A DNA stretch of 8,358 nucleotides from the NCBI GenBank assembly GCA_035515515.1, contig DATJBC010000247.1, positions 1-8,358 of the forward strand, in the 5' to 3' direction. Every line of letters begins with the position of its first letter. The stretch's first letter is position 1. Below the pieces are notes generated by a model. It did not search any database and had not been told where the DNA came from. It was given only the letters and a program-made list of their open reading frames with translations. Shown here piece after piece: positions 1 to 5,340 of this stretch. The position numbers and the translations under genes were made by a program. The DNA is from DATJBC01 sp035515515. Lineage in GTDB: Bacteria > Actinomycetota > Acidimicrobiia > Acidimicrobiales > UBA8190.

Positions 1-1
1 G

Positions 2-235
2 CCCGAGCCGATGGACCAGACGCCCGCCTACGACGACGGCGCCGTCATCGCCTACAACACGAGCCCGGTCGTCCCCGGTGCGGGAAGCGCCATCTTCCTC
101 CACGTCTCCACGGGCGGTCCGACGGCCGGGTGCGTGTCGCTTCCCAACGGTGAGCTCCTGTCGGTCCTGCGGTGGCTGAACCCCGCTGCCCAGCCACGGA
201 TCGTCATGGGCACCACGGCCACCATCGCGCCGTAG
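2..235 (+). CDS. L,D-transpeptidase (YkuD-type) catalytic domain, 3' end only
   Basis: This is the C-terminal ~77 residues of a gene whose start lies left of the window; the frame is open from base 2. It carries the YkuD active-site signature: a histidine in IFLHV (codon 101-103), then GGPTAGCVSLP with the catalytic cysteine at codon 131-133. The tail LRWLNPAAQPRIVMG matches the usual end of actinobacterial members of the family. Known family role: outside the membrane, these enzymes act on peptidoglycan stem peptides to form 3-3 cross-links or attach proteins, using a Cys-His pair. The canonical SHGCxR version of the motif is replaced by TAGCVS, which to my knowledge occurs in a common actinobacterial subfamily, so the protein is probably active. 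The exact substrate is not deducible. The ATG at base 11 is internal to the domain and is not taken as the start. Confidence 0.85.
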   Translation, partial: PEPMDQTPAYDDGAVIAYNTSPVVPGAGSAIFLHVSTGGPTAGCVSLPNGELLSVLRWLNPAAQPRIVMGTTATIAP

Positions 236-288
236 CCCCGCCCGCCGGCGGTGGTCCCGTGCACCGTCGTCCTGCTGGACTGGCGGTG

Positions 289-513
289 ATGTCCGGCCCC
301 GGAGTCACTCTCTATGGCGTCTGCGCCCTCAGCTTCATGATGGGCATGTACGCCTTGGAGGCACGGGGGCGCCCCTTCGTCCTGGCCTTCGCCGCCGGTT
401 GTCTGTTGTCGAGCGCCTACGGGTTCCTCGCCGGAGCGTGGCCGTTCGGCGTCGTGGAGATCATCTGGTCCGGAGTCGCCCTGCGGCGCTACCTGGCCGC
501 CGGTCCGAGCTGA
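289..513 (+). CDS. Small hydrophobic membrane protein, unknown function
   Basis: A 74-residue protein. A hydrophobic segment at residues 5-22 (around VTLYGVCALSFMMGMYAL) is followed by a charged turn (EARGR) and a long hydrophobic stretch, residues 29-65, that can form one or two further helices. The second stretch contains AWPFGVVEIIW and ends in the basic RRY. I recall similar short AWPFGxxExIW proteins in other bacteria but know no assigned function. ATG 289 is chosen because the frame to its left (from 172) overlaps the transpeptidase gene and encodes a His/Pro/Gly-rich shadow. A GTG at 286 is an equal alternative. The Shine-Dalgarno is weak. It lies 53 bp after the transpeptidase stop on the same strand, so co-transcription is possible. 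The coding call rests on the clean hydrophobic pattern and the recognised motif, not on a catalytic signature. Confidence 0.7.
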   Translation: MSGPGVTLYGVCALSFMMGMYALEARGRPFVLAFAAGCLLSSAYGFLAGAWPFGVVEIIWSGVALRRYLAAGPS

Positions 514-526
514 CGCGTTCCTCGCT

Positions 527-544
527 CGCCGGCGTCCGCCGGCG
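527..544 (+). terminator. GC-only hairpin after the small membrane gene
   Basis: CGCCGGCG (527-534) and its perfect complement (537-544) form an 8-bp stem with a 2-base loop, 13 bases after the stop at 513. There is no T-run, so this would be an actinobacterial-type terminator if it functions. It ends 5 bases before the TAGCGT promoter-like hexamer of the next gene. Confidence 0.35.
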
Positions 545-549
545 CGCCG

Positions 550-555
550 TAGCGT
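550..555 (+). promoter_or_regulatory. -10-like hexamer TAGCGT for the nitroreductase gene
   Basis: TAGCGT fits the TANNNT form of actinobacterial -10 elements. A start site 7-8 bases further on would fall at about 562-563, directly at the in-frame GTG at 563. This would give a leaderless or nearly leaderless mRNA, consistent with the absence of a Shine-Dalgarno. No -35 is evident. The same octamer GTAGCGTC recurs at 1222-1229. Confidence 0.4.
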
Positions 556-559
556 CTGG

Positions 560-1159
560 GTGGTGGAGGGCTTCTTCGACGTCGTGCGGCGCCAGCGTGC
601 CTGCCGCGCCTTTGGCGACGAGCCCGTCGACGACGCCACGCTGGGCCGGTTGCTCGAAGCGGCCACCTTCGCCCCCAGCGCCGAGAACCGCCAGCCGTGG
701 GTGTTCGTGGTGGTCCGCGACGCCGGGCAGCGGGAGGCCATCGGTGCGATGACCCGCCAGGCGTGGGAGGGAGGAGGGCGGGCCCACTCCGAGCACCGGC
801 TGCCCCCCGGGCTCCTCGCCGACGTCGACGCCGGGGCGCGCGGGGGGGTGGCCGGCGCGCCGGTGCTCGTGGTGGTGGGCGGCGACACCCGCCTCGGCGA
901 CCGGCGCGTCCTCGCCGCGTCGGTGTTCCCCGCCGTCCAGAACCTGCTGCTGGCGGCGACCGCGGCCGGGTTGGGCTCCTCGCTCACCACCTTGCCCCTC
1001 ACCTTCGGCGCCGGGCTGGCGCACATCCTCGAGCTGCCCGACGAGGTGGTGCCCATGGCGGTGGTGCCCATCGGGTGGCCGGCGCGCCCGCTGTCCCCGC
1101 CGCGGCGCGTGCCGTTCACCGAGAAGGCCTACCGCGACCGCTACGGCGCGCCGTGGTGA
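560..1159 (+). CDS. Nitroreductase-family FMN oxidoreductase
   Basis: A 199-residue protein, normal length for the family. Family hallmarks in order are: an N-terminal helix with RRQRACRAF (residues 10-18), whose arginines normally contact the FMN phosphate; PSAENRQPWVFVVV (about 39-52), the conserved PSxxNxQPW flavin loop; a strand APVLVVVGG; and GLGSSLTTLP, the late glycine motif that packs on the flavin. Such enzymes are cytoplasmic homodimers that transfer electrons from NAD(P)H (or F420H2 in some relatives) to nitro, quinone, enone or similar acceptors. The physiological substrate cannot be told from sequence. GTG 560 gives the fullest protein; GTG 563 is equally good and fits the TAGCGT hexamer better. 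No neighbour is obviously in the same pathway. Confidence 0.88.
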   Translation: MVEGFFDVVRRQRACRAFGDEPVDDATLGRLLEAATFAPSAENRQPWVFVVVRDAGQREAIGAMTRQAWEGGGRAHSEHRLPPGLLADVDAGARGGVAGAPVLVVVGGDTRLGDRRVLAASVFPAVQNLLLAATAAGLGSSLTTLPLTFGAGLAHILELPDEVVPMAVVPIGWPARPLSPPRRVPFTEKAYRDRYGAPW

Positions 1160-1191
1160 TCCCCGCGGCCCGACCGGTGGCGGCGTCGCCC

Positions 1192-1214
1192 GGGCGCGGC
1201 GCGCCGTCGCGCCC
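1192..1214 (+). terminator. Possible hairpin between nitroreductase and SRPBCC genes
   Basis: GGGCGCG (1192-1198) and CGCGCCC (1208-1214) form a perfect 7-bp stem with a 9-base GC loop, 32 bases after the stop at 1159. There is no T-tract. In DNA this GC-rich such stems arise by chance, so it is listed only as a candidate. Confidence 0.2.
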
Positions 1215-1222
1215 TGCCGAGG

Positions 1223-1228
1223 TAGCGT
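1223..1228 (+). promoter_or_regulatory. -10-like hexamer TAGCGT for the first SRPBCC gene
   Basis: This hexamer is identical to that at 550-555 and shares the flanks that make GTAGCGTC. A start site near 1235 would leave about 10 bases before GTG 1245 or about 34 before ATG 1269. No recognisable -35 is present at the expected distance. Confidence 0.35.
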
Positions 1229-1268
1229 CGGCCCGGCGCGATCGGTGCCCCGGGGGGTGCGCGAGCTG

Positions 1269-1778
1269 ATGCAGAAGCACGACTACTCCGTCGTCGTAGA
1301 GGGCACGCCCGAGGAGGTGTGGTCGCTCTTCTGGTACCGAGGCCCGCGCCGCCCGACGTCCTCGGGCGTGTCGATCGAGATCCTCCATCCCGGTGACGAG
1401 ATCGGCGAGGGGCTCATCCGGCACTGCTCGTTCCGCGTCCCCCGCTACCTGTTGTCGGGCGGGGTGGGCTACTCGTGGGAGTGGCTCACCGAGGTCGAGC
1501 CCCCGGTCTCGTGGAAGTACGACGCCATCGGCAAGCCGCTGTGGTCGAAGGCGGAGGGGCGCACGCGCCTCGAGGACCTCGGCGACGGCCGGACCAGGAT
1601 CCACTTCAGCGAGACCTACCAGGCGTTCAACCCCGTGCTGCGGGCGCTGCTCGAGCGCCGCGTGCACCGCTTCATCTCGAAGGACAACGACCGCCTCATC
1701 ACCACCGCCATCAACGACGGCATCCGGCGGCTGCGGGCGGCGAGGGGGGCCACGCCGGCGGACGCCGCCGGCTCGTGA
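1269..1778 (+). CDS. SRPBCC (START-like fold) family protein
   Basis: A 169-residue protein with the SRPBCC pattern. It has an opening strand and helix (HDYSVVVEGTPEEVWSLFW, where the TPEEVW type of motif begins the first helix), a run of alternating strands including VSIEILHPGDEIGEG, YSWEWLTEVEPP and SWKYDAIG, a strand pair TRLEDLGDGRTRIHFSETYQ, and the long C-terminal amphipathic helix FISKDNDRLITTAINDGIRRLR. The fold forms a deep hydrophobic cavity and binds lipids, polyketides or aromatic ligands; some members are cyclases. No catalytic residues can be assigned. Start: ATG 1269 directly precedes the conserved region and has a G-run (1252-1257) 11 bases upstream. GTG 1245 would add eight residues and fits the upstream TAGCGT element. 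It sits 146-160 bp before an ECF sigma gene that is itself coupled to another SRPBCC gene, which suggests a functional link. Confidence 0.8.
   Translation: MQKHDYSVVVEGTPEEVWSLFWYRGPRRPTSSGVSIEILHPGDEIGEGLIRHCSFRVPRYLLSGGVGYSWEWLTEVEPPVSWKYDAIGKPLWSKAEGRTRLEDLGDGRTRIHFSETYQAFNPVLRALLERRVHRFISKDNDRLITTAINDGIRRLRAARGATPADAAGS
1754..1772 (+). terminator. Hairpin overlapping the 3' end of the SRPBCC gene
   Basis: GCCGGCGG (1754-1761), loop ACG, and CCGCCGGC (1765-1772) form a perfect 8-bp stem ending 4 bases before the stop codon (1776-1778). It lies in the last coding residues, so it may be coincidental. It is the strongest stem between this gene and the sigma factor gene, and no T-run follows. 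Confidence 0.25.
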
Positions 1779-1884
1779 TGCCACCGCGGCGGCCCCCGCC
1801 GGAGCCGACCCCGCCCCTGCGGGAGCCGGACGTCGCCTGATGCCGCCCCCGCCGGGCCGGAGCGCCGGGGGCCCCCGGGCAGGT

Positions 1885-1909
1885 CCCGAATCGGGGGAAC
1901 CTCTAGCGG
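1885..1909 (+). promoter_or_regulatory. Candidate promoter region of the ECF sigma gene
   Basis: An 11-base palindrome CCCGAATCGGG (1885-1895) lies 8 bases before TAGCGG (1904-1909), which resembles the TAGCGT hexamers at 550 and 1223. A start site near 1916 gives an 8-base leader before GTG 1924. GGGAAC (1895-1900) recalls the GAAC core of ECF-type -35 boxes but is too close to TAGCGG to be its partner. The palindrome could be an operator. The assignment is tentative. Confidence 0.3.
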
Positions 1910-1923
1910 GCCCGGCGCCTCTG

Positions 1924-2421
1924 GTGGGCGTGGAGCTCGTCCGAGCCGCCCGGCGTGGCGACGCCGCGGCCATGGACGCGCTCGTGCGCGAGCTCATGCC
2001 CTACGTGGGCCGGGTGTGCGGCGCCATCGCCCTCGACCGCGGTGACGACGCCATGCAGGAGACCTTCGTGGCCGTGCTGCGCAACCTGCACGGGCTGCGC
2101 GAGCCCGCCGCGGTGCACGGCTGGGTGCGGCGGATCGCCGTCCGGGAGGCGATCCGGGTGGCCCGCGCGGCCCGGACCGAGGTCCTCGACCCCGGCGCCC
2201 TCGACAGGGGGGCGGCGCCGGCCGTCGACCTCGATGCGGTGGTCGACGTGCGCTCGGCCCTCGCCGGCCTGTCACCCGAGCACCGGGCCGTCCTCGTCCT
2301 GCGCGAGGTGGACGGGCTGAGCGAGGCGGAGGTGGCCGGGCTCCTCGGTGTGGCCGAGGGCACCGTGAAGTCGCGGCTGCACCGGGCCCGGGCCGCCTTC
2401 GCACGGCGGTGGGCCCGATGA
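1924..2421 (+). CDS. ECF (extracytoplasmic function) RNA polymerase sigma factor
   Basis: A protein of about 165 residues with the two sigma-70 domains of ECF factors. Region 2 spans about residues 4-85 and includes DDAMQETFVAVLRNL (region 2.2, core RNA polymerase contact; usual consensus QETF) and HGWVRRIAVREAIRVARAAR (2.3-2.4, -10 recognition). A linker with an acidic VDLDAVVDVR stretch follows. Region 4 (about 107-163) contains LSPEHRAVLVLREVDGLSEAEVAGLLGVAEGTVKSRLHRAR, whose helix-turn-helix reads the -35. Start: ATG 1840 would add 28 residues, but codons 1880-1923 include many A/T-ending triplets (GCA, GGT, GAA, CCT, CTA), unlike the rest. I therefore prefer GTG 1924 (or GTG 1930), just before the first conserved helix. 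Its stop overlaps the next start (ATGA). No zinc-binding or membrane anti-sigma gene follows; the coupled partner is a SRPBCC protein. Confidence 0.9.
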   Translation: MGVELVRAARRGDAAAMDALVRELMPYVGRVCGAIALDRGDDAMQETFVAVLRNLHGLREPAAVHGWVRRIAVREAIRVARAARTEVLDPGALDRGAAPAVDLDAVVDVRSALAGLSPEHRAVLVLREVDGLSEAEVAGLLGVAEGTVKSRLHRARAAFARRWAR

Positions 2422-2909
2422 ACGCGCCCGGCGCCCGCTGGCCGGTCGCCGCGCTGGGGCCGATCGCCCGGGCGCGGGCCCTGGCCGCCGCCGTGCCCGG
2501 CGCGGCCTCGGCCGAGGGCGTCCTCGACGCGCCCTACGACGTGGCGTGGCCCTGGGTGGCCGACCTCGAGCACTCCGTGCCCCGCTTCGACGCGCAGGTG
2601 CGGGCCCTCCGGGTGCTCGAGCGCCGCCCGCACGGGGACGCCGAGGAGCTGCGCATCAGGGCCACCAGCTTCGGCGTGTCGCTGCCGTTCACCGTGCGCC
2701 TCGAGAACGGCTTCTGCCTCATGCAGGCGCGCCGTCGCCTGTACCTGGTGGTGATGGCGGCCGAGCCGGTGGAGGAAGGCGCGCGCACGCGCTTCTTCCA
2801 CATGGAGGCGGTCCCCCTGCCCGGCACCCGCCCTCTGCGCCGCCATCTGCGGCGCGCCGTCGCCGCCGACCTGCGCAACCTCACCCGCCTGGCATCGAGC
2901 GGCTTCTGA
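2418..2909 (+). CDS. SRPBCC family protein coupled to the ECF sigma factor
   Basis: A 163-residue protein. After a positively charged, alanine-rich N-terminus (residues 1-32) comes the SRPBCC core: GVLDAPYDVAWPWVADLEHSVP, which fits the common DAPxxxVWxxVADLExxxP opening, then VRALRVLERR, ELRIRATSFGVSLPFTVRLENGF, RRRLYLVVMAAEPV, TRFFHMEAVPLPG and a C-terminal helix, RAVAADLRNLTRLAS. The fold binds hydrophobic ligands in an internal cavity (often annotated polyketide cyclase/dehydrase); no catalytic residues can be assigned. ATG 2418 overlaps the sigma stop by four bases (ATGA), so translation is very likely coupled and the two proteins are probably made in step. GTG 2409 would add three residues. 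By position it could be a ligand sensor or regulator of the sigma factor, but this is inference. Confidence 0.8.
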   Translation: MNAPGARWPVAALGPIARARALAAAVPGAASAEGVLDAPYDVAWPWVADLEHSVPRFDAQVRALRVLERRPHGDAEELRIRATSFGVSLPFTVRLENGFCLMQARRRLYLVVMAAEPVEEGARTRFFHMEAVPLPGTRPLRRHLRRAVAADLRNLTRLASSGF

Positions 2910-3004
2910 GGGATTGCCGAGCAGGTCACGGGGGTATGGCATGCCCGCCCCGCCCGACGTGTCGGATCGTCGCCGGGCCGGGCGGCCCCGACGGCCCCCG
3001 GGGT

Positions 3005-3010
3005 TATGCT
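3005..3010 (+). promoter_or_regulatory. -10-like TATGCT upstream of the secreted repeat protein
   Basis: TATGCT matches TATAAT at four of six positions and stands out in the GC-rich gap 2910-3101. A start near 3017 would give a leader of about 85 bases carrying the hairpin at 3069-3085 and the Shine-Dalgarno. No good -35 is visible. A weaker TATGGC lies at 2935-2940. Confidence 0.4.
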
Positions 3011-3068
3011 CGTCGCCGTTCGATGTCGCGTCGCTCTGCAGGGCGCGGCGCGCGGGTGGGGGGTCGGC

Positions 3069-3085
3069 TCCCGGTTCCACCGGGA
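3069..3085 (+). other. Leader hairpin just before the ribosome binding site
   Basis: TCCCGGT (3069-3075), loop TCC, and ACCGGGA (3079-3085) form a perfect 7-bp stem ending two bases before the AAGGGGA ribosome binding site. Its position could affect translation start. It does not match a riboswitch family I can recognise. Confidence 0.35.
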
Positions 3086-3087
3086 CG

Positions 3088-3094
3088 AAGGGGA
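3088..3094 (+). promoter_or_regulatory. Ribosome binding site AAGGGGA deciding the start at 3102
   Basis: AAGGGGA lies 7 bases before ATG 3102. It is the clearest Shine-Dalgarno on the + strand here and fixes the start, ruling out extension upstream in the same frame to 3006. The downstream start also begins a good signal peptide. Confidence 0.7.
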
Positions 3095-3101
3095 TCTTCA
3101 C

Positions 3102-5081
3102 ATGAGGCGATCACACCCGCACCGACCTCCGCACCGCGCGCCGGGTGGGGCGGCATCGAGGCCGGCGTCGAGCGCCGTGCGCGCCCTCGGGGGCGTGGCG
3201 GTCGTCGCCTCGCTCGCCGTCGCCGTCGGCATCGGCGCGTGCCGTGCCGCCGCGGCCCCCGGCGCCACCACGTCCGCGCCCCAGGTGGCCGCGTCGGCCG
3301 GCTACTGGGAGGTCGGCTCCGACGGCGGCGTCTTCGCCTTCGGCGGCGTGGGGTTCTTCGGGTCGATGGGCGGCACCCGGCTGGCCGAGCCCGTCGTGGG
3401 CGTGGCGCCCACGACCACCGGCGACGGTTACTGGGAGGTGGCCTCCGACGGGGGCGTGTTCTCCTTCGGCGGGGCCCGGTTCCTCGGCTCGCTGGGCGGC
3501 GTCCGGCTGGCCAGGCCCATCGTCGCCATGGCCGCCGACCCCGCCGGCACCGGCTACTGGCTCGTGGGCGCCGACGGCGGCGTGTTCGCCTACGGCGGCG
3601 CGGGGTTCTACGGCTCGACGGGGGGGCTCCACCTCGTGTCCCCGGTGGTGGCCATGGCCGCCACGCCCGACGGCAGGGGCTACTGGCTCGTGGCCGCCGA
3701 CGGCGGGGTGTTCGCCTTCGGCGACGCGCCGTACCTGGGGTCGGTGCCCGGCACGGGGGCGCACCGCCGCGACGTCGTGAGCGTCCTGGCGCCCGACGGG
3801 GCCGGGTACAGCGAGACGAGCGCCGACGGGACGAGCTGGTCGTTCGGGGACGCCGCCACCGAGCCGTCGCTGTCGTCGCTCGGGGCACGCGTGGGCGACA
3901 TCGTGGGCAGCGCCTCGGCGGGGCGCGGCCTGTGGGAGGTGGGCGCCGACGGCGGGGTGTTCGCCCTGGGCGGCGCCCCCTACGCCGGCTCGTTGCCCGC
4001 GCTGGGCGTCCACCACGTCCACGTGGTGGGGATCGCCGCCCCGGGGGCCCCGGCCCCCCCCATCGCGGCGGCGGGCGGCACGGCGCCCCCGGGCGGGGCG
4101 CCGGGGAGCTCGGGCTGGTCGGCGCCGCAGCCCTTCGACCCCGCCGCGGTGGGGGCGAGCCAGGTGTCGTGTGCCAGCGCGGGGTTCTGTGCGGCCGTCG
4201 ACGGTACCGACGCCCTCTTCACCTGGGACGGCGCGTGGTCGAGCCCCACCACGCTGACCGGCCACGTCTTCCAGGCGGTGTCGTGCCCGTCCGCCACGTT
4301 CTGCGTGGCCACCGGGTCCACGGGCTCGGGCGCCTCGGCCCAGACCGACGCCGTCACCTACGACGGGACCTCGTGGGTGCCGGCGCCGTCGTTCGCCCCG
4401 GTGAGCACGGTGGGCGGCCTGGTGGGCGTGTCCTGTCCCAGCGCGGCGTTCTGCGCCGCCGTGGGCGACCAGGCCACGTCGTCGTCCACCTTCGGGACGC
4501 TGGTCGAGGCCTACGACGGCCGCGCCTGGTCGGTGGTGCCGACCGAGGACCCCGACGCCGACGCCACCGGCGGGTACTCGCTGCGGGCCGTGTCGTGCGC
4601 GTCCGCCAGCTCGTGCCAGGCGGTGGGCGCCTACACCAGCCGGCAGTCGGGCGACACGGCGTCGTTCGTCGAGTCCTGGAACGGGTCGGCCTGGTCGGTC
4701 TCGGTCCCCCCCGGGCTGCAGGACGGCTTCAGGCTGGCGTCGCTGTCGTGCCCCACGGCGACGTGGTGCACGGCGGTGGGGTCGGCGTCGTATCCCCACT
4801 CGCCCCAGCCGTCCACGGCGCTGGTCGAGACCTACGACGGCGGCGCCTGGACCCTGGACCCGACGCCCCCCGCGGCGCCGTTGTGGCCGGTCGCCTGCAC
4901 GGGCCCGTCGTCGTGCGTGGCGGGCGGCCCCGGCGGGATCGTGGTGGTGGACGCCGGGGGGACGTGGAAGAGCCCCGCCGTCGTCGACGGCGCCAACATC
5001 GTGACGTCCCTGTCGTGCAGCGCGGACGGGTTCTGCATGGCCACCGACAACGCGGGGAACGCGCTCACCTCGAGGCCGTGA
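3102..5081 (+). CDS. Secreted two-array beta-propeller-like repeat protein
   Basis: A 659-residue protein. The N-terminus is a signal peptide: an Arg-rich n-region, a hydrophobic core ALGGVAVVASLAVAVGIGA (about 28-46), then an Ala-rich cleavage zone. Residues 67-317 hold six tandem repeats of 41-42 residues, each starting GYWEV/GYWLV + xxDGGVFxFG + GSxGG; the fifth is degenerate. A Pro/Gly/Ala linker (about 318-336) follows. Residues 338-659 hold seven repeats with the motif VSCPSATFCVAVG, each containing one C-x5-C pair (first Cys 357, last 645), most followed by a YDGxxW strand. I read both arrays as beta-propeller blades. The protein lacks a C-terminal membrane helix or LPXTG sorting signal, so it is probably released or bound non-covalently outside the cell. 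Ligand and role are unknown. It has its own promoter and ribosome binding site and converges on the ferredoxin gene. Confidence 0.85.
   Translation: MRRSHPHRPPHRAPGGAASRPASSAVRALGGVAVVASLAVAVGIGACRAAAAPGATTSAPQVAASAGYWEVGSDGGVFAFGGVGFFGSMGGTRLAEPVVGVAPTTTGDGYWEVASDGGVFSFGGARFLGSLGGVRLARPIVAMAADPAGTGYWLVGADGGVFAYGGAGFYGSTGGLHLVSPVVAMAATPDGRGYWLVAADGGVFAFGDAPYLGSVPGTGAHRRDVVSVLAPDGAGYSETSADGTSWSFGDAATEPSLSSLGARVGDIVGSASAGRGLWEVGADGGVFALGGAPYAGSLPALGVHHVHVVGIAAPGAPAPPIAAAGGTAPPGGAPGSSGWSAPQPFDPAAVGASQVSCASAGFCAAVDGTDALFTWDGAWSSPTTLTGHVFQAVSCPSATFCVATGSTGSGASAQTDAVTYDGTSWVPAPSFAPVSTVGGLVGVSCPSAAFCAAVGDQATSSSTFGTLVEAYDGRAWSVVPTEDPDADATGGYSLRAVSCASASSCQAVGAYTSRQSGDTASFVESWNGSAWSVSVPPGLQDGFRLASLSCPTATWCTAVGSASYPHSPQPSTALVETYDGGAWTLDPTPPAAPLWPVACTGPSSCVAGGPGGIVVVDAGGTWKSPAVVDGANIVTSLSCSADGFCMATDNAGNALTSRP
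3300..4052 (+). repeat. Six tandem ~126-bp coding repeats
   Basis: Unit starts are at 3300, 3426, 3552, 3678, 3804 and 3927, giving spacings of 126, 126, 126, 126 and 123 bases. Each unit encodes the GYW...DGGVF...GS block. Units 2-4 are closest to each other; unit 5 has lost the DGGVF core (DGTSWSF). Confidence 0.9.
4161..5060 (+). repeat. Seven degenerate coding repeats with C-x5-C pairs
   Basis: Cysteine pairs read CASAGFC, CPSATFC, CPSAAFC, CASASSC, CPTATWC, CTGPSSC and CSADGFC. Spacing between them is roughly 38-55 codons, and the repeats are much more diverged at DNA level than the first array. Inside the same protein as the 126-bp repeats. Confidence 0.85.
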
Positions 5082-5124
5082 CCGGCCGGGCGCCGGCCGA
5101 CCGAGTCCGACGGGCGCCGGCCGA
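5082..5124. terminator. Convergent intergenic gap with hairpin and 14-bp direct repeat
   Basis: The gap between the two convergent stops contains CGGCCGG-GCG-CCGGCCG (5083-5099, 7-bp perfect stem). It also contains a 14-bp sequence CGGGCGCCGGCCGA present twice (5087-5100 and 5111-5124, 24-bp period). It is well placed to act as a bidirectional terminator, though no T-run is present. Confidence 0.4.
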
Positions 5125-5340
5125 TCAGGCCTCGGGCCGCAGGTGCAGGGCGCGCCGCGGGCACGCCCGGGCGGCCTGGCGGGCCTGCTCGACGAGCTGC
5201 GGGGGCACCGTGGGGTCGGCCACCACGGGATAGCCCCATTCGTCGGTGCCGAGGACCTCGGGCAGGAGCTCGGCGCAGTAGCCGTAGGCCTCGCACGCCA
5301 CGGGGTCGACGGCGATCCGGACCGTCGCCTTCCTCCTCAT
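5125..5340 (-). CDS. Single-cluster ferredoxin, [3Fe-4S] or [4Fe-4S]
   Basis: A 71-residue protein of the short actinobacterial ferredoxin type. VRIAVDPVACEAYGYCAELLPEV gives cysteines 16 and 22 around a tyrosine at 19; the third ligand is Cys60 in ACPRRAL. The pattern CxxYxxC...CP is that of the ferredoxins that often serve cytochromes P450; the residue replacing the second cysteine varies in the family, and its absence usually means a [3Fe-4S] cluster. No P450 is in the window. Instead its ATG overlaps the stop of the NuoF-like gene (ATGA on the - strand), so it is almost certainly the electron partner of that flavoprotein. It lacks an export signal, so it should be cytoplasmic. There is no Shine-Dalgarno, which fits translational coupling. 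Confidence 0.9.
   Translation of the reverse strand: MRRKATVRIAVDPVACEAYGYCAELLPEVLGTDEWGYPVVADPTVPPQLVEQARQAARACPRRALHLRPEA

Noticed and set aside
1840..1923. Upstream ATG start for the ECF sigma factor
   Set aside because: The 28 added residues are Pro/Gly-rich, codons there are often A/T-ending unlike the gene proper, and a TAGCGG promoter-like element and palindrome lie inside the stretch.
3011..3101. Possible riboswitch (c-di-AMP ydaO type considered) in the leader of the repeat protein
   Set aside because: The leader is too short and the conserved blocks I recall for that family are not present in order; only a simple hairpin is supported.
2941..3105. A 54-codon frame preceding the secreted protein, ending in an ATGA overlap with its start
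   Set aside because: The product is Arg/Pro-rich without motifs, its codon use is less biased than neighbouring genes, and the region is better read as promoter and leader (TATGCT, hairpin, Shine-Dalgarno).
3300..4052. CRISPR-like or transposon origin of the 126-bp periodicity
   Set aside because: The units are in-frame coding repeats of 42 residues with diverged DNA sequence, without spacers or short exact repeats; no transposase or CRISPR-associated gene is nearby.
3111..4799. A very long open frame on the - strand opposite the secreted repeat protein
   Set aside because: It encodes Arg/Gly/Ala/Pro-rich low-complexity sequence, the usual shadow of a GC-rich gene in the opposite frame; the + strand frame has signal peptide, repeats and a ribosome binding site.
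2546..5233. An 895-codon open frame on the + strand spanning two genes
   Set aside because: Its product is Arg/Gly-rich without domains and it overlaps the well-supported SRPBCC and repeat-protein genes in another frame.
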